From assembly GCF_051014445.1 (NCBI RefSeq), contig NW_027488377.1:5208001-5272000 (forward strand): a stretch of 64,000 nucleotides of DNA. Reading direction: 5' to 3'. Made by a program: the position numbers and the translations under genes. The stretch comes from Colletes latitarsis (lineage: Eukaryota; Arthropoda; Insecta; Hymenoptera; Colletidae). Below the pieces are notes generated by a model. That model was not told where the DNA came from, did no database searches, and saw only the letters and a program-made list of their open reading frames with translations. Every line of letters starts with the position of its first letter. Positions within the stretch are counted from its first letter, which is position 1. Below are positions 12,343 to 27,586 of this stretch, piece by piece.

Positions 12343-15300
12343 GATCCAAACCAGAAAAAAAACCAGGATCTGTTCAGCGAGTATGTGAAGTGTGCGAAAC
12401 TATGAGTCTGATGAGGGCAAATCCCAGAACTATCCCATACCTAACATGCGTTATCCTCTAAAATAGTGATCGAAACTATGGTTAATTGACTGTTTCAGTG
12501 TGGTTCTACATTACTACGTGCTCCAATCCAGAAAAAGCCCAGGATCTAGCCATCAATTATGAGAAATATGCGAAAGAATGAGCCTGAGAGCAAATCCCAG
12601 ACCTAACCTAGACCTAACATGCGTTATGCTCAAAAATATTTATCGAAACCAGGTTTAGTCGACTGTTTCAGTGTGGTACCACATTAATACGTGATCCAAA
12701 CCAGAAAAAAACCTAGGATCTGTTCAACAAGTATGTGAAGTATGCGAAAGTATGAGTCTGATGAGGGCTAATCCCAGGCCTAACCTAGACATAACATGCG
12801 TTATCCTGTAAAATATTGATCGAAACCTGGTTGAGTGGACTGTTTCAGTGTGGTACCACACTACTGCGTGATCCAAACCAGAAAAAACCCAGGATCTGTT
12901 CAACAAGTATGTGAAAAATGCGAAAGTATGATCCTGACGAGGGCAAATCCCAGACCTATCCCAGACCTAACATGCGTTGTCCTCTAAAATATTGATGGAA
13001 ACCAGGTTTAATTGACTGTTTCAGTGTGGTACTACATTACTACGTGATGCAATCCAGAAATAGCCCAGGATTTAGCCATCAATTATGAGAAATATGCGAA
13101 AGTATGACCCTGATGAGGGCAAATCCCAGACCTAACCGGGACCTAACATGCATTATCCTCAAAAATATTGATCGAAACCAGGTTTAATGGACTGTTTCAG
13201 TGTGGTACTACATTACTACGTGATGCAATCCAGAAATAGCCCAGGATCTAGCCATGAATTATGAGAAATATGCGAAAGTATGAGCCTGATGAGGGCAATT
13301 CCTAGACCTAACCCAGACCTAACATGCGTTATGCTCAAAAATATTTATCGAAACCAGGTTTAATCGACTGTTTCAGTGTGCTACTAAATTACTACGTGAT
13401 CCAATCCACAAAAAGCCCAGAATCTGCCCATCAAGTATGAGAAATATGCGAAAGTATGACCCTGATGAGGGCAAATCCCAGACCTATCCCAGACCTAACA
13501 TGCGTTATCCTCAAAAATATTGATCGAAGCCAGGTTTAATGGACTGTTTCAGTGTGGTACTACATTACTACGTGATCCAAACTAGAAAAAACCCAGGATC
13601 TGTTCAACAAGTATGTGATGAATGCGAAAGTATGAGTCTGATGAGTGAAAATCCCAGACCTATCCCAGACCTAACATGCGTTACCCTCAAAAATATTGAG
13701 CGAAACCAGGTTTAATCGACTGTTTCAGTGTGGTACCACATTACTACGTGATCCAAACCAGAAAAAAACCCTGGAGCTGTTCAACAAGTACGTGAAGAAT
13801 GCGAAAGTATGTGTCTGATGAGGGCAAATCCTAGACCTTACCCTGACCTAAGATGCGTTATCCTCTAAAATATTTATCAAGACCAGGTTCAATTGAATGT
13901 TTCAGTGTGGTACCACATTACTACGTGATCCAAACCAGTAAAAACACAGGATCCGTTCAACAAGTATATGAAGAATGCGAAAGTATGAGTCTGATGAGGG
14001 CAAATCCCAGGCCTAACCTAGACCTAACATGCGTTATGCTCATATATATTGATCGAAACCAGGTTTAATCGACTGTTTCATTGTGCTACTAAATTACTAC
14101 GTGATCCAATCCACAAAAAGCCCAGAATCTGCCCATTAAGTATGAGAAATATGCGAAAGTACGAGCCTGATGAGAGCAAATCCCAGGCCTAACCTAGACC
14201 TAACATGCGTTATCCTCTAAAATATTTATCAAGACCAGGTTTAATTGAATGTTTCAGTGTGGTACCAACCTACTGCGTGATCCAAACCAGAAAAAACCCA
14301 GGATCTGTTCAACAAGTATGTGAAAAATGCGAAAGTACGATCCTGACAAGGGCAAATCCCAGACCTATCCCAGACCTAACTTGCGTTATCCTCTAAAATA
14401 TTGATCGAAACCAGGTTTAATGGAATGTTTCAGTGTGGCACCACATTACTACGTGATCCAAAGCAGAAAAGACCCTGGATTAGGTCAACATGTATGTTAA
14501 AACTGCGAAAGTATGACCCTGATGAGGTCAAATCCCAGGCCTAACCTAGACCTAAGATGCGTTATCCTCTAAAATATTGATCGAAACCAGGGTTAATCGA
14601 CTATTTCAGTGTGGTACTACATTACTACGTGATCCAATCTAGAAAAAGCCCAGGATCTAGCCATCAAGTATGAGAAATATGCGAAAGAATGAGCCTGATG
14701 AGAGAAAATCCCAGTCCTAACCTAGACCTAACATGTGTTATCCTCAAAAATATTGATCGAAACCAGGTTTAATGGACTGTTTCAGTGTGGTACCACATTA
14801 CTACGTGATCCAATCCAGAAATAGCCCTGGATCTAGCCATGAATTATGAGAAATATGCGAAAGTATGAGCCTGATGAGGGCAAATCCTAGACCTAACCCA
14901 GACCTAACATGCGTTATCCTCAAAAATATTGATCGAAACCAGGTTTAATGGACTGTTTCAGTGTGGTACCACATTACTACGTGATCCAAACTAGAAAAAA
15001 CCCAGGATCTGTTCAACAAGTATGTGATGAATGCCAAAGTATGTGTCTGATGAGTGAAAATCCCAGGCCTAACCTAGACCTAACATGCGTTATGCTCAAA
15101 AATATTTATCGAAACCAGGTTTAATCGACTGTTTCAGTGTGGTACTACATTACTACGTGATGCAATCCAGAAAAAGCCCAGGATCTAGCCATCAAGTATG
15201 AGAAATATGCGAAAGTATGATCCTGACGAGGGCAAATCCTAGACCTGACCTAGACATAACATGCCTTATCCTCTAAAATATTAATCGAAACCAGGTTTAA

Positions 15301-18300
15301 TGGAATGTTTCAGTCTGGTACCACATTACTACGTGATCCAAAACCAGAAAAATCCCAGGATCTGTTAACATGTATGTGAAGAACGCGAAAGTATGAGCCT
15401 GATGAGGGCAAATCCCAGACCTATCCCAGACCTAACATGCGTTATCCTCTAAAATATTGATCGGAACCAGGTTTAATTGACTGTTTCTATGTGGTACCAC
15501 ATTACTACGTGATCCAATCCAGAAATAGCCGAGGATCTAGCCATGAAGTATGAGAAATATGCGAAAGAATGAGCCTGATGAGGGCAAATCCTAGACCTTA
15601 CCCTGACCTAACATGCGTTATCCTCTAAAATATTTATCAAGACCAGGTTTAATTGAATGTTTCAATGTGGTACCACATTACTACGTGATCCAAACCAGTA
15701 AAAACATAGGGCCCGTTCAACAAGTATGTGAAGAATGCGAAAGTATGAGTCTGATGAGTGAAAGTCCCAGGCCTAAACTAGACCTAACATGCGTTATCCT
15801 CAAAAATATAGATCGAAACCAGGTTTAATTGACTGTTTCAGTGTGGTGCCACATTACTACGTGATCCAATCCATTAATAGCCCAGGATCTAGCCATGAAG
15901 TATGAGAAATATGCGAAAGTATGGGTTTGATGGGGGCAAATCCCAGGCCTAACCTAGACCTAGCATGAGTTATCCTCTAAAATATTGATCGAAACCAGGT
16001 TTAGTGGACTGTTTCGGTGTGGTACCACATTACTCCGTGATCCAAACCAGAAAAAACCCAGGATCTGTTCAACAAGTATGTGAAAAATGCGAAAGTATGA
16101 CCCTGATGAGGGCAAATCCCAGACCTATCCCAGACCTAACATGCGTCATCCTCTAAAATATTGATCGAAACCAGGTTTAATGGACTGTTTCCGTGTGGTA
16201 CCACATTACTACGTGATCCAAACCAGAAAAAGCCCAGAATCTGCCCATCAAGTATGAGAAATATGCGAAAGTACGAGCCTGATGAGAGCAAATCCCTTAC
16301 CTCACCTAGACCTAACATGAATTATTCTCTAAAATATTGATCGAAATCAGGTTTAATGGACTGTCTCAGTGTGGTACCACATTACTAGGTGATCCAAACC
16401 AGAAAAAACCCAGGATCTGTACAACAAGAATGTGAAAAACGCGAAAGTATAAGCCTGATGAGGACAAATCCCCAGACCTATCCCAGACATAACACGCGTA
16501 ATCCTCTAAAATATTGATGGAAACCAGGTTTAATTGTCTGTTTCAGTGTTGTACTACATTACTACGTGATCCAATCCAGAAATAGTCCAGGATCTAGCCA
16601 TCAAGTATGAGAAATATGCGAAAGGATGAGCGTGATGAGAGCAAATCCCAGACCTACCCTAGACCTAACATGTATTATTCTCTAACATATTGATCGAAAC
16701 CAGGTTTTATGGACTATTTCAGTGTGGTAACACATTACTACGCGATCCAAACCAGAAAAAACCCAGGATCTGTTCAACAAGTATGTGAAAAACGCGAAAG
16801 TATGAGCCTGATGGGGGCAAATCCCAGACATACCCTAGACCTAACATGAATTATTCTCTAACATATTGATCGAAACCAGGTTTAATGGACTGTTTCAGTG
16901 TGGTACCACATTACTACGTGATCCAAACCAGAAAAAACCCAGGATCAGTTCAACAAGTATGTGAAAAACGCGAAAGTATGAGCCTGATGAGGGCGAATCC
17001 CAGACCTATCCCAGACCTAACTTGCGTTATCCTCTAAAATATTGATCGGAACCAGGTTTAATTGACTGCTTCAGTGTGGTACCACATTACTACGTGATCC
17101 AATCCAGGAATAGCCCAGGATCTAGCCATGAAGTATGAGAAATATGCGAAAGTATGACCCTGATGAGGGCACATCCTAGACCTAACCCAGACCTATCATG
17201 CGTTATCCTCAATAATATTGATCGAAACCAGGTTTAATGGACTGTTTCAGTGTGGTACCACATTACTATGTGATCCAATCCAGAAATAGCCCAGGATCTA
17301 GCCATGAAGTATTAGAAATATGCGAAAGTATGAGCCTGATGAGGGCAAATCCTAGACCTTACCCAGACCTAACATGCGTTATCCTCTAAAATATTTATGA
17401 AGACCAGGTTTAATTGAATGTTTCAGTGTGGTACCACATTACTACGTGAACCAAACCAGTAAAAACCCAGGACCCGTTCAACGAGTATGTGAAGAATGCG
17501 AAAGTATGAGTCTGCTGAGGGCAAATCCCAGACCTAACCTAGACCTAACATTAATTATTCTCTAAAATATTGATCCAAACCAGGTTTAATGGACTGTTTC
17601 AGTGTGGTACCACTTTACTACGTGATCCAAAGCAGAAAAAACCCTCGATCAGGTCAACATGTATGTTAAAACTGCGAAAGTATGACCCTGATCAGGGCAA
17701 ATCCCAGGCCTAACCTAGACCTAACATACGCTGTCCTCTAAAATATTGATGGAAACCAGGTTTAATTGACTGTTTCAGTGTTGTACTTCATTACTACGTG
17801 ATGCAATCCAGAAAAAGCCCAGGATCTAGCCATCAAGTATGAGAAATATGCGAACGAATGAGCCTGATGAGACAAAATCCCAGACCTAACCTAGACCTAA
17901 CATGAATTATTCTCTAAAATATTGATCGAAACCAGGTTTAATGGACTGTCTCAGTGTGGTACCACATTGCTAGGTGATCCAAACCAGAAAAAACCCAGGA
18001 TCTGTTCAACTAGAATGTGAAAAACGCGAAAGTATGAGCCTGATGAGGGCAAATCCCCAGACCTATCCCAGACATAACTTGCGTTATCCTCTAAAATATT
18101 GATCGAAACCAGGTTTAATGGACTGTTTCAGTGTGGTACCACATTACTACGTGATCCAATCTTGAAAAAACCCAGGATCTGTTCAACAAGTATGTGAAAA
18201 ACGCGAAAGTATGACCCTGATAAGGGCAAATCCCAGGCCTAACCTAGACCTAAGATGCGTTATCCTCTAAAATATTGATCGAAACCAGGTTTAATGGAAT

Positions 18301-21300
18301 GTTTTAGTGTTGCACCCCATTACTACGTGATCCAATCTAGAAAAAACCCAGGATCCGTTCAAGAAGTATGTGAAAAATGCGAAAGTATGTGTCTGATGAG
18401 TGAAAATCTCAGGCCTAACCTAGACCTAACATGCGTTATCCTCTAAAATATTGATCGAAACCAGGTTTAATTGACCGTTTTAGTGTGGTACCACTTTACT
18501 ACGAGATCCAAAGCAGAAAAGCCCTCGATCAGGTCAACATGCATGTCAAAACTGCGAATGTATGACCCTGATGAGGGCAAATCCCAGACCTATCCCAGAC
18601 CTAACATGCGTTACCCTCAAAAATATTGATCGAAACCAGGTTTAATCGAGTGTTTCAGTGTGGTACCACATTACTACGTGATCGAAACCAGAAAAAAACC
18701 CTGGAGCTGTTCAACAAGTACGTGAAGAATGCGAAAGTATGTGTCTGATGAGGGCAAATCCTAGACCTTACCCTGACCTAACATGCGTTATCCTCTAAAA
18801 TATTTATCAAGACCAGGTTCAATTGAATGTTTCAGTGTGGTACCACATTACTACGTGATCCAAACCAGTAAGAACACAGGATCCGTACAACAAGTATATG
18901 AAGAATGCGAAAGTATGAGTCTGATGAGGGCAAATCCCAGGCCTAACCTAGACCTAACATGCGTTATGCTCATATATATTGATCGAAACCAGGTTTAATC
19001 GACTGTTTCAGTGTGCTACTAAATTACTACGTGATCCAATCCACAAAAAGCCCAGAATCTGCCCATTAAGTATGAGAAATATGCGAAAGTACGAGCCTGA
19101 TGAGAGCAAATCCCAGGCCTAACCTAGACCTAACATGCGTTATCCTCTAAAATATTTATCAAGACCAGGTTTAATTGAATGTTTCAGTGTGGTACCACAC
19201 TACTGCGTGATCCAAACCAGAAAAAACCCAGGATCTGTTCAACAAGTATGTGAAAAATGCGAAAGTATGATCCTGACGAGGGCAAATCCCAGACCTATCC
19301 CAGAGCTAAATTGCGTTATCCTCTAAAATATTGATAGAAACCAGGTTTAATGGAATGTTTCAGTGTGGTACCACTTTACTACGTGATCCAAAGCAGAAAA
19401 AACCCTCGATCAGGTCAGCATGTATGTTAAAACTGCGAAAGTATGACCCTGATGAGGGCAAATCGCAGGCCTAACCTAGACCTAACATGCGTTATCTTCT
19501 AAAATATTCATCGAAACCAGGTTTAATGGATTGTTTCAGTGTGGTAACACATTACTACGTGATCCAATCCAGAAATAGCCCAGGATCTAGCCATGAAGTA
19601 TGAGAAATATGCGAAAGTATGAGCCTGATGGGGGCAAATCCTAGACCTAACCCAGACCTAACATGCGTTATCCACTAAAATATTTATCATGACCAGGTTT
19701 TATTGAATATTTCAGTGTGGTACCACATTACTACGTGATCCAAACCAGAAATAGCCCTGGATCTAGCCATGAAGTATGAAAAATATGCGAAAGTATGAGC
19801 CTGATGAGGGCAAATCCTAGACATAACCCAGACCTAACATGCGTTATCCTCTAAAATATTTATCAAGACCAGGTTTAATTGATTGTTTCAGTGTGGTACC
19901 ACATTACTACGTGATCCACACCAGAAAAAACCCGGGATCCGTTCAAGAAGTATGTGAAAGATGCGAAAGTATGTGTCTGATGAGTGAAAATCTCAGGCCT
20001 AACCTAGACCTAACATGCGTTATCCTCTAAAATATTGATCGAAACCAGGTTTAATTGACCGTTTTAGTGTGGTACCACTTTACCACGTGATGCAAAGCAG
20101 AAAAGCCCTCGATCAGGTCAACATGCATGTCAAAACTGCGAAAGTATGACCCTGATGAGGGCAAATCCCAGACCTATCCCAGACCTAACATGCGTTACCC
20201 TCAAAAATATTGAGCGAAACCAGGTTTAATCGACAGTTTCAGTGTGGTACCACATTACTACGTGATCCAAACCAGAAAAAAACCCTGGAGCTGTTCAACA
20301 AGTACGTGAAGAATGCGAAAGTATGTGTCTGATGAGGGCAAATCCTAGACCTTACCCTGACCTAAGATGCGTTATCCTCTAAAATATTTATCAAGACCAG
20401 GTTCAATTGAATGTTTCAGTGTGGTACCACATTGCTACGTAATCCAAACCAGTAAAAACACAGGATCCGTTCAACAAGTATATGAAGAATGCGAAAGTAT
20501 GAGTCTGATGAGGGCAAATCCCAGCCTAACCTAGACCTAACATGCGTTATGCTCATATATATTGATCGAAACCAGGTTTAATCGACTGTTTCAATGTGCT
20601 ACTAAATTACTACGTGATCCAATCCACAAAAAGCCCAGAATCTGCCCATTAGGTATGAGAAATATGCGAAAGTACGAGCCTGATGAGAGCAAATCCCAGG
20701 CCTAACCTAGACCTATCATGCGTTGTCTTCTAAAATATTTATCAAGACCAGGTTTAATTGAATGTTTCAGTGTCGTACCACTTTACTACGTGATCCAAAG
20801 CAGAAAAAACCCTCGATCAAGTCAACATGTATGTTAAAACTGCGAAAGTATGACCCTGATGAGGGCAAATCGCAGGCCTAACCTAGACCTAACATGCGTT
20901 ATCTTCTAAAATATTCATCGAAACCAGGTTTAATGGATTGTTTCAGTGTGGTAACACATTACTACGTGATCCAATCCAGAAATAGCCCAGGATCTAGCCA
21001 TGAAGTATGAGAAATATGCGAAAGTATGAGCCTGATGAGGGCAAATCCTAGACCTAACCCACACCTAACATGCGTTATCCACTAAAATATTTATCATGAC
21101 CAGGTTTTATTGAATATTTCAGTGTGGTACCACATTACTACGTGATCCAAACCAGAAATAGCCCAGGATCTAGCCATGAAGTATGAAAAATATGCGAAAG
21201 TATGAGCCTGATGAGGGCAAATCCCAGGCCTAACCTAGACCTAACATGCGTTATGCTCATATATATTGATCGAAACCAGGAGTAATCGACTGTTTCAATG

Positions 21301-22380
21301 TGCTACTAAATTACTACGTGGTCCAATCCACAAAAAGCCCAGAATCTGCCCATTAAGTATGAGAAATATGCGAAAGTACGAGCCTGATGAGAGCAAATCC
21401 CAGGCCTAACCTAGACCTAACATGCGTTATCCTCTAAAATATTTATCAAGACCAGGTTTAATTGAATGTTTCAGTGTGGTACCACACTACTGCGTGATCC
21501 AAACCAGAAAAAACCCAGGATCTGTTCAACAAGTATGTGAAAAATGCGAAAGTATGATCCTGACGAGGGCAAATCCCAGACCTATCCCAGACCTAACTTG
21601 CGTTATCCTCTAAAATATTGATCGAAACCAGGTTTAATCGACCGTTTCAGTGTGGTACTACATTACTACGTGATGCAATCCAGAAAAAGCCCAGGATCTA
21701 GCCATCAAGTATGAGAAATATGCGAAAGTATGATCCTGACGAGGGCAAATCCTAGACCTAACCTAGACATAACATGCCTTATCCTCTAAAATATTAATCG
21801 AAACCAGGTTTAATGGAATGTTTCAGTCTGGTACCACATTACTACGTGATCCAAAACCAGAAAAATCCCAGGATCTGTTAACATGTATGTGAAGAACGCG
21901 AAAGTATGAGCCTGATGAGGGCAAATCCCAGACCTATCCCAGACCTAACATGCGTTATCCTCTAAAATATTGATCGGAACCAGGTTTAATTGACTGTTTC
22001 TATGTGGTACCACATTACTACGTGATCCAATCCAGAAATAGCCGAGGATCTAGCCATGAAGTATGAGAAATATGCGAAAGAATGAGCCTGATGAGGGCAA
22101 ATCCAAGACCTTACCCTGACCTAACATGCGTTATCCTCTAAAATATTTATCAAGACCAGGTTTAATTGAATGTTTCAATGTGGTACCACATTACTACGTG
22201 ATCCAAACCAGTAAAAACATAGGGTCCGTTCAACAAGTATGTGAAGAATGCGAAAGTATGAGTCTGATGAGTGAAAGTCCCAGGCCTAAACTAGACCTAA
22301 CATGCGTTATCCTCAAAAATATAGATCGAAACCAGGTTTAATCGGCTGTTTCAGTGTGGTACCACTTTACTACGTGATCC
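12343..22380. repeat. Segmental duplication A, copy 2 (about 10.0 kb)
   Basis: Second copy of block A, head to tail with the first. The join near 12343 sits inside one monomer. The left part (aatcggctg ... ctttactacgtgatccaaa) equals the end of this copy near 22340-22380, and the right part (ccagaaaaaaaaccagg) equals the start of copy 1 near 550. Relative to copy 1 it lacks single monomers or groups of 1, 2 and 9 monomers. It carries about two extra near 21.64-21.99 kb that resemble 3.33-3.70 kb. Confidence 0.88.
18350..19933. repeat. Single nine-monomer unit in block A copy 2
   Basis: Counterpart of the 1584-bp units at 7085-10252, present once here. Its left end (actacgagatccaaagcag near 18497) matches the first unit of copy 1. 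Its right end (taccacgtgatgcaaagcag near 20081) matches the sequence after the second unit, as expected for one unit versus two. It carries the private CCCGGG near 19932. Confidence 0.85.
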
Positions 22381-24985
22381 AAAGCAGAAAAAACCCTCGA
22401 TGAGGTCAACATGTATGTTAGAACTGCGAAAGTATGACCCTGATGAGGGCATATCCCAGACCTAACCCAGACCTAACATGCGTTATCCACTAAAATATTT
22501 ATCATGACCAGGTTTAATTGAATATTTCAGTGTGGTACCACATTACTACGTGATCCAAACCAGAAATAGCCCAGGATCTAGCCATGATGTATGAAAAATA
22601 TGCGAAAGTATGAGCCTGATGAGGGCAAATCCTAGACATAACCCAGACCTAACATGCGTTATCCTCTAAAATATTTATCAAGACCAGGTTTAATTGATTG
22701 TTTCAGTGTGGTACCACATTACTACGTGATCCACACCAGAAAAAACCCAGGATCCGTTCAAGAAGTATGTGAAAAATGCGAAAGGATGTGTCTGATGAGG
22801 GCAAATTCCAGACCTATCCCAGACCTAACATGCGTTACCCTCAAAAATATTGATCGAAACCAGGTTTAATCGACTGTTTCAGTGTGGTACCACATTACTA
22901 CGTGATCCAAACCAGAAAAAAACCCTGGAGCTGTTCAACAAGTACGTGAAGAATGCGAAAGTATGTGTCTGATGAGGGCAAATCCTAGACCTTACCCTGA
23001 CATAACATGCGTTATCCTCTAAAATATTTATCAAGACCAGGTTCAATTGAATGTTTCAGTGTGGTACCACATTACTACGTGATCCAAACCAGTAAAAACA
23101 CATGATCCGTTCAACAAGTATATGAAGAATGCGAAAGTATGAGTCTGATGAGGGCAAATCCCAGGCCTAACCTAGACCTAACATGCGTTATGCTCATATA
23201 TATTGATCGAAACCAGGTTTAATCGACTGTTTCAATGTGCTACTAAATTACTACGTGATCCAATCCACAAAAAGCCCAGAATCTGCCCATTAAGTATGAG
23301 AAATATGCGAAAGTACGAGCCTGATGAGAGCAAATCCCAGGCCTAACCTAGACCTAACATCCGTTATCCTCTAAAATATTTATCAAGACCAGGTTTAATT
23401 GAATGTTTCAGTGTGGTACCACACTACTGCGTGATCCAAACCAGAAAAAACCCAGGATCTGTTCAACAAGTATGTGAAGTATGCGAAAGTATGAGTCTGA
23501 TGAGGGCAAATCCCAGGCCTAACCCAGACCTAACTTGCGTTGTCCTCTAAAATATTGATGGAAACCAGGTTTAATTGACTGTTTCAGTGTTGCACTACAT
23601 TACTACGTGATGCAATCCAGAAATAGCCCAGGATCTAGCCATGAAGTATGAGAAATATGCGAAAGTATGAGCCTGATGAGGGCAAATCCTAGACCTAACC
23701 CAGACATAACTTGCGTTATCCTCTAAAATATTGATCGAAACCAGGTTTAATTGACTGTTTCAGTGTGGTGCCACATTACTACGTGATCCAATCTATAAAT
23801 AGCCCAGGATCTAGCCATGAAGTATGACAAAAATATGCGAAGGTATGGGACTTATGGGGGCAAATCCCAGGCCTAACCTAGACCTAGCATGCGATATCCT
23901 CTAAAATATTTATCAAGACCAGGTTTAATTGAATGTGTCAGTGTGGTACCACATTACTACGTGAACCAAACCAGTAAAAACACAGGATCCGTTCAACAAG
24001 TATGTGAAGAATTCGAAAGTATGAGTCTGATGAGTGAAAGTCCCAGGACTAACCTAGACCTAACATGCGTTATCCTGAATAATATTGATCGAAACAAGGT
24101 TTAATCGACTGTGTCAGTGTGGCACCGCATTACTAAGTAATCCAAACCAGAAAAAAAACCAGGATCTGTTCAGCGAGTATGTGAAGTGTGCGAAACTATG
24201 AGTCTGATGAGGGCAAATCCCAGAACTATCCCATACCTAACATGCGTTATCCTCTAAAATAGTGATCGAAACCAGGGTTAATTGACTGTTTCAGTGTGTT
24301 TCTACATTACTACGTGACCCAATCCAGAAAAAGCCCAGGATCTTGCCATCAATTATGAGAAATATGCAAAAGAATGAGCCTGATGAGAGCATATCCCAGA
24401 CCTAACCTAGACCTAACATGTGTTATCCTCTAAAATATTGATCGAAACCAGGTTTAATGGACTGTTTCAGTGTGGTACTACATTAGTACGTGATGCAATC
24501 CAGAAATAGCCCAGGATCTATCCATGAAATATGAGAAATATGCGAAAGTATGAGCCTGATGAGGGCAAATCCTAGACCTAACCCAGACCTAACATGCGTT
24601 ATCCTCAAAAATATTGATCGAAACCAGGTTTAATGGACTGTTTCAGTGTGGTACCACATTACTACGTGATCCAAACTTGAAAAAACCCAGGATCTGTTCA
24701 ACAAGTATGTGATGAATGCGAAAGTATGATCCTGACGAGGGCAAATCCTAGACCTAACCTAGACATAACATGCCTTATCCTCTAAAATATTAATCGAAAC
24801 CAGGTTTAATGGAATGTTTCAGTCTGGTACCACATTACTACGTGATCCAAAACCAGAAAAATCCCAGGATCTGTTAACAAGTATGTGAAAAACGCGAAAG
24901 TATGAGCCTGATGAGGGCAAATCCTAGACCTAACCCAGACCTAACATGCGTTATCCTCTAAAATATTTATCAAGACCAGGTTTAA
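20240..24985. repeat. Segmental duplication P, copy 1 (about 4.75 kb, 27 monomers)
   Basis: Overlaps the end of block A copy 2 and is repeated head to tail in the next block. The offset is 4756 bp across 20.24-21.99 kb (for example landmarks 21422 and 26178), 4580 bp after one monomer is missing from the second copy (acatagggtccg at 22218 and 26798), and 5106-5108 bp after three monomers are gained. A 2-bp insertion here, gtatgacaaaaatatgcg near 23822, explains the 5108 to 5106 change. Confidence 0.87.
22831..23007 (+). repeat. Type A subvariant, 177 bp
   Basis: A type A monomer one base longer than standard, with an A run of seven in ccagaaaaaaaccctgg and the private middle ggagctgttcaacaagtacg. 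The same subvariant is found near 1980, 7440, 9020, 10610, 13770, 18700, 20290, 25040 and 28030, always inside the duplicated blocks of the left 30 kb. A-run length in this position varies between monomers and accounts for much of the 175-178 bp length range. Confidence 0.8.
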
Positions 24986-27049
24986 GTGATTGTTTCAGTG
25001 TGGTACCACATTACTACGTGATCCAAACCAGAAAAAAACCCTGGAGCTGTTCAACAAGTACGTGAAGAATGCGAAAGTATGTGTCTGATGAGGGCAAATC
25101 CTAGACCTTACCCTGACCTAAGATGCGTTATCCTCTAAAATATTTATCAAGACCAGGTTCAATTGAATGTTTCAGTGTGGTACCACATTGCTACGTGATC
25201 CAAACCAGTAAAAACACAGGATCCGTTCAACAAGTATATGAAGAATGCGAAAGTATGAGTCTGATGAGGGCAAATCCCAGCCTAACCTAGACCTAACATG
25301 CGTTATGCTCATATATATTGATCGAAACCAGGTTTAATCGACTGTTTCAATGTGCTACTAAATTACTACGTGATCCAATCCACAAAAAGCCCAGAATCTG
25401 CCCATTAGGTATGAGAAATATGCGAAAGTACGAGCCTGATGAGAGCAAATCCCTGGCCTAACCTAGACCTAACATGCGTTGTCTTCTAAAATATTTATCA
25501 AGACCAGGTTTAATTGAATGTTTCAGTGTCGTACCACTTTACTACGTGATCCAAAGCAGAAAAAACCCTCGATCAAGTCAACATGTATGTTAAAACTGCG
25601 AAAGTATGACCCTGATGAGGGCAAATCGCAGGCCTAACCTAGACCTAACATGCGTTATCTTCTAAAATATTCGTCGAAACCAGGTTTAATGGATTGTTTC
25701 AGTGTGGTAACACATTACTACGTGATCCAATCCAGAAATAGCCCAGGATCTAGCCATGAAGTATGAGAAATATGCGAAAGTATGAGCCTGATGAGGGCAA
25801 ATCCTAGACCTAACCCAGACCTAACATGCGTTATCCACTAAAATATTTATCATGACCAGGTTTTATTGAATATTTCAGTGTGGTACCACATTACTACGTG
25901 ATCCAAACCAGAAATAGCCCAGGATCTAGCCATGAAGTATGAAAAATATGCGAAAGTATGAGCCTGATGAGGGCAAATCCCAGGCCTAACCTAGACCTAA
26001 CATGCGTTATGCTCATATATATTGATCGAAACCAGGATTAATCGACTGTTTCAATGTGCTACTAAATTACTACGTGGTCCAATCCACAAAAAGCCCAGAA
26101 TCTGCCCATTAAGTATGAGAAATATGCGAAAGTACGAGCCTGATGAGAGCAAATCCCAGGCCTAACCTAGACCTAACATGCGTTATCCTCTAAAATATTT
26201 ATCAAGACCAGGTTTAATTGAATGTTTCAGTGTGGTACCACACTACTGCGTGATCCAAACCAGAAAAAACCCAGGATCTGTTCAACAAGTATGTGAAAAA
26301 TGCGAAAGTATGATCCTGACGAGGGCAAATCCCAGACCTATCCCAGACCTAACTTGCGTTATCCTCTAAAATATTGATCGAAACCAGGTTTAATCGACTG
26401 TTTCTGTGTGGTACTACATTACTACGTGATGCAATCCAGAAAAAGCCCAGGATCTAGCCATCAAGTATGAGAAATATGCGAAAGTATGATCCTGACGAGG
26501 GCAAATCCTAGACCTAACCTAGACATAACATGCCTTATCCTCTAAAATATTAATCGAAACCAGGTTTAATGGAATGTTTCAGTCTGGTACCACATTACTA
26601 CGTGATCCAAAACCAGAAAAATCCCAGGATCTGTTAACATGTATGTGAAGAACGCGAAAGTATGAGCCTGATGAGGGCAAATCCCAGACCTATCCCAGAC
26701 CTAACATGCGTTATCCTCTAAAATATTGATCGGAACCAGGTTTAATTGACTGTTTCAATGTGGTACCACATTACTACGTGATCCAAACCAGTAAAAACAT
26801 AGGGTCCGTTCAACAAGTATGTGAAGAATGCGAAAGTATGAGTCTGATGAGTGAAAGTCCCAGGCCTAAACTAGACCTAACATGCGTTATCCTCAAAAAT
26901 ATAGATCGAAACCAGGTTTAATCGGCTGTTTCAGTGTGGTACCACTTTACTACGTGATCCAAAGCAGAAAAAACCCTCGATGAGGTCAACATGTATGTTA
27001 GAACTGCGAAAGTATGACCCTGATGAGGGCATATCCCAGGCATAACCTA

Positions 27050-27577
27050 GACCTAACATGCGTTATCCTCTAAAATATTGATCGAAACCAGGGTTAATCG
27101 ACTGTTTCAGTGTGGTACCACACTACTGCGTGATCCAAACCAGAAAAAACCCAGGATCTGTTCAACAAGTATGTGAAAAATGCGAAAGTATGATCCTGAC
27201 GAGGGCAAATCCCAGTCCTAACCTAGACCTAACATGCGTTATCCTCTAAAATATTGATCGAAACCAGGTTCAATGGAATGTTTCAGTGTGGTACCACTTT
27301 ACTGCGTGATCCAAAGCAGAAAAAACCCTCGATCAGGTCAACATGTATGTTAAAACTGCGAAAGTATGACCCTGATGAGGGCAAATCGCAGGCCTAACCT
27401 AGACCTAACATGCGTTATCTTCTAAAATATTCATCGAAACCAGGTTTAATGGATTGTTTCAGTGTGGTAACACATTACTACGTGATCCAATCCAGAAATA
27501 GCCCAGGATCTAGCCATGAAGTATGAGAAATATGCGAAAGTATGAGCCTGATGAGGGCAAATCCTAGACCTAACCCA
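27050..27577. repeat. Three monomers found only in block P copy 2
   Basis: The sequence agrees with 22.33-22.46 kb up to about 27040 and again with 22.46 kb and onward from about 27578; the intervening 528 bp are exactly three monomers. They are an A monomer with the 16-bp palindrome, a type C monomer with ctttactgcgtg, and a B monomer with ggtaacacattac. They resemble monomers at 25.5-25.8 kb and 8.1-8.3 kb. Confidence 0.8.
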
Positions 27578-27586
27578 GACCTAACA

